Source of the DNA: an uncultured Eubacteriales bacterium
GTDB lineage: Bacteria; Bacillota; Clostridia; Oscillospirales; Oscillospiraceae
Direction: 5' to 3'
Length of the DNA: 12,390 nucleotides
Assembly (NCBI GenBank): GCA_900552015.1
Contig: URXY01000056.1
Location: 1 to 12,390 of the forward strand
Shown here: positions 11,560 through 12,390 of the stretch, one piece after another
How the letters are laid out: the number at the start of each line of letters is the position of its first letter
Position numbering within the stretch: position 1 is the stretch's first letter
Translations under genes and position numbers: made by a program
The notes under the pieces: generated by a model
What the model saw: the letters and a program-made list of their open reading frames with translations, nothing else
Told to the model about the DNA's origin: nothing
Database searches by the model: none

Positions 11560-12390
11560 GTGAGATCCATCATCCGTAAATTCCTGTCGTTGTCGCTCGC
11601 GGTCGCGATCGCGGCGGCGCCGCTGACGGCCTTTGCGTCGGAAGCGCTCGGCGACGATCTGGCATCGTCGTCCACCACGGTCAACGAGCGCACCGAACTC
11701 AATGCCGGTACATTCTGGAGCAATACCTACTCCGATCTCCGCCAGGAGAACTATGTGGTCTATTCGCCCAACACGCGCGTCAAGCCCATCGTGACGGGCG
11801 GCGAGTATACGACCCAGCTCACCACGGTCTCGACCGCCGCGAAGAAGCTCGAAGCGCGCGGCTACCGCGTGGTGGCAGGCATGAACGGCGACTATTACGA
11901 CACCGCGACGGGCATCCCCCTTGGCAGCATGATGACCGAGGGCGTGCTGCGCAATGCCTCGAGCGAATACTACGCCATCGGCTTCCGCGACGACGGCAGC
12001 ACGGTGATGGGCAAGCCCTCGCTGCGCATCACGGCGCAGTCGGACCTTGGCCGCAGCCTGACGGTCACAGCCTTCAACTACGTGCGTCAGAGCACGTTCG
12101 GCATCTATCTCTATGATTCGACCTTCAACGCCCGCGCCACGACCGGCACGAGCGAAGAGGGCGTGGATGTTGTCTGCTCGGCTATCGGCGGCTCGCTCGC
12201 TATCGGCGGCAGCCTGATGCTGCAGGTCGAGCAGGTCATCGAGGGGGGCAAGGATACCCCGGTCGGCGCCGGGAAGTATGTGCTCTCGTCTAACCTGAAG
12301 GCAGGCACCTATGCCGACCAGCTTCGCGCGCTCCAGGTCGGCGAGCGCCTGACGGTCTCCGTCAGCGCGAGCGGCAGCGAGTGGAACGGC
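11560..12390 (+). CDS. Secreted phosphodiester glycosidase family protein (5' part)
   Basis: The frame opens at GTG 11560, with AAGGAGG (11547-11553) 6 bases upstream, and is open for 277 codons to the window edge, so the gene continues outside. The N-terminus MRSIIRKFLSLSLAVAIAAA with an Ala-x-Ala site near 25-27 is a clear signal peptide. The segment at about 103-130, with VVAGMNGDYYD and IPLGSMMTEGVL, matches the core of the phosphodiester glycosidase (NAGPA/DUF2233) family. Members remove sugars from phosphodiester-linked glycans; in bacteria they are often exported and linked to exopolysaccharide or wall metabolism. The residues after about 150 are Gly/Ser/Ala/Thr-rich beta-type sequence. 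It has its own promoter. The family is fairly sure; the substrate and the C-terminal modules are unknown because the gene is cut. Confidence 0.85.
   Translation, partial: MRSIIRKFLSLSLAVAIAAAPLTAFASEALGDDLASSSTTVNERTELNAGTFWSNTYSDLRQENYVVYSPNTRVKPIVTGGEYTTQLTTVSTAAKKLEARGYRVVAGMNGDYYDTATGIPLGSMMTEGVLRNASSEYYAIGFRDDGSTVMGKPSLRITAQSDLGRSLTVTAFNYVRQSTFGIYLYDSTFNARATTGTSEEGVDVVCSAIGGSLAIGGSLMLQVEQVIEGGKDTPVGAGKYVLSSNLKAGTYADQLRALQVGERLTVSVSASGSEWNG

Overview
The window looks like a chromosomal segment of a GC-rich, spore-forming, anaerobic member of the Clostridia, probably Oscillospiraceae-like. This is inferred from the gene content: a small clostridial 2[4Fe-4S] ferredoxin, a ClpC unfoldase, the spore-membrane protein SpoVAC, HemW, and secreted proteins carrying the copper-amine-oxidase-like repeats common in that group. 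Promoters and Shine-Dalgarno sites are also of Gram-positive type. No integrase, transposase, CRISPR array, rRNA or tRNA gene was recognised.

Layout. Positions 1-604 hold no convincing gene but contain several strong hairpins and one promoter-like site. A tRNA1(Val)-type m6A methyltransferase (minus) follows, preceded by a ferredoxin gene (minus) with its own promoter and a 15-bp terminator hairpin between the two. Divergent from the ferredoxin is a stand-alone clpC (plus), apparently starting at TTG, without ctsR, mcsA or mcsB. A hairpin terminator separates clpC from a convergent minus-strand group. In transcription order that group is a type IIA topoisomerase B subunit (GyrB/ParE-like), an antibiotic-biosynthesis-monooxygenase-domain protein, and an unrecognised membrane-anchored protein of lower GC. 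Its promoter is at 7318-7346.

The 488-base gap 7258-7745 contains this promoter and a tight cluster of three DnaA-box-like nonamers. To its right is a secreted S41 peptidase-like gene (plus) cut by one in-frame TAG at codon 318. The same frame then runs open for another 320 codons through the catalytic region. A bidirectional terminator separates it from convergent spoVAC (minus), which stands alone without spoVAD or spoVAE. Divergent from spoVAC is hemW (plus, clear extended -10 promoter). Last is a GTG-start secreted phosphodiester-glycosidase-like gene (plus) with its own promoter, which runs off the window.

Most genes are ordinary housekeeping or sporulation functions in short transcription units. 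The features that stand out are the single-nonsense S41 gene, the DnaA-box cluster upstream of a topoisomerase B gene that has no A-subunit partner in view, the hairpin-rich gene-free left end, and the orphan spoVAC. I did not find a convincing new multi-gene system.
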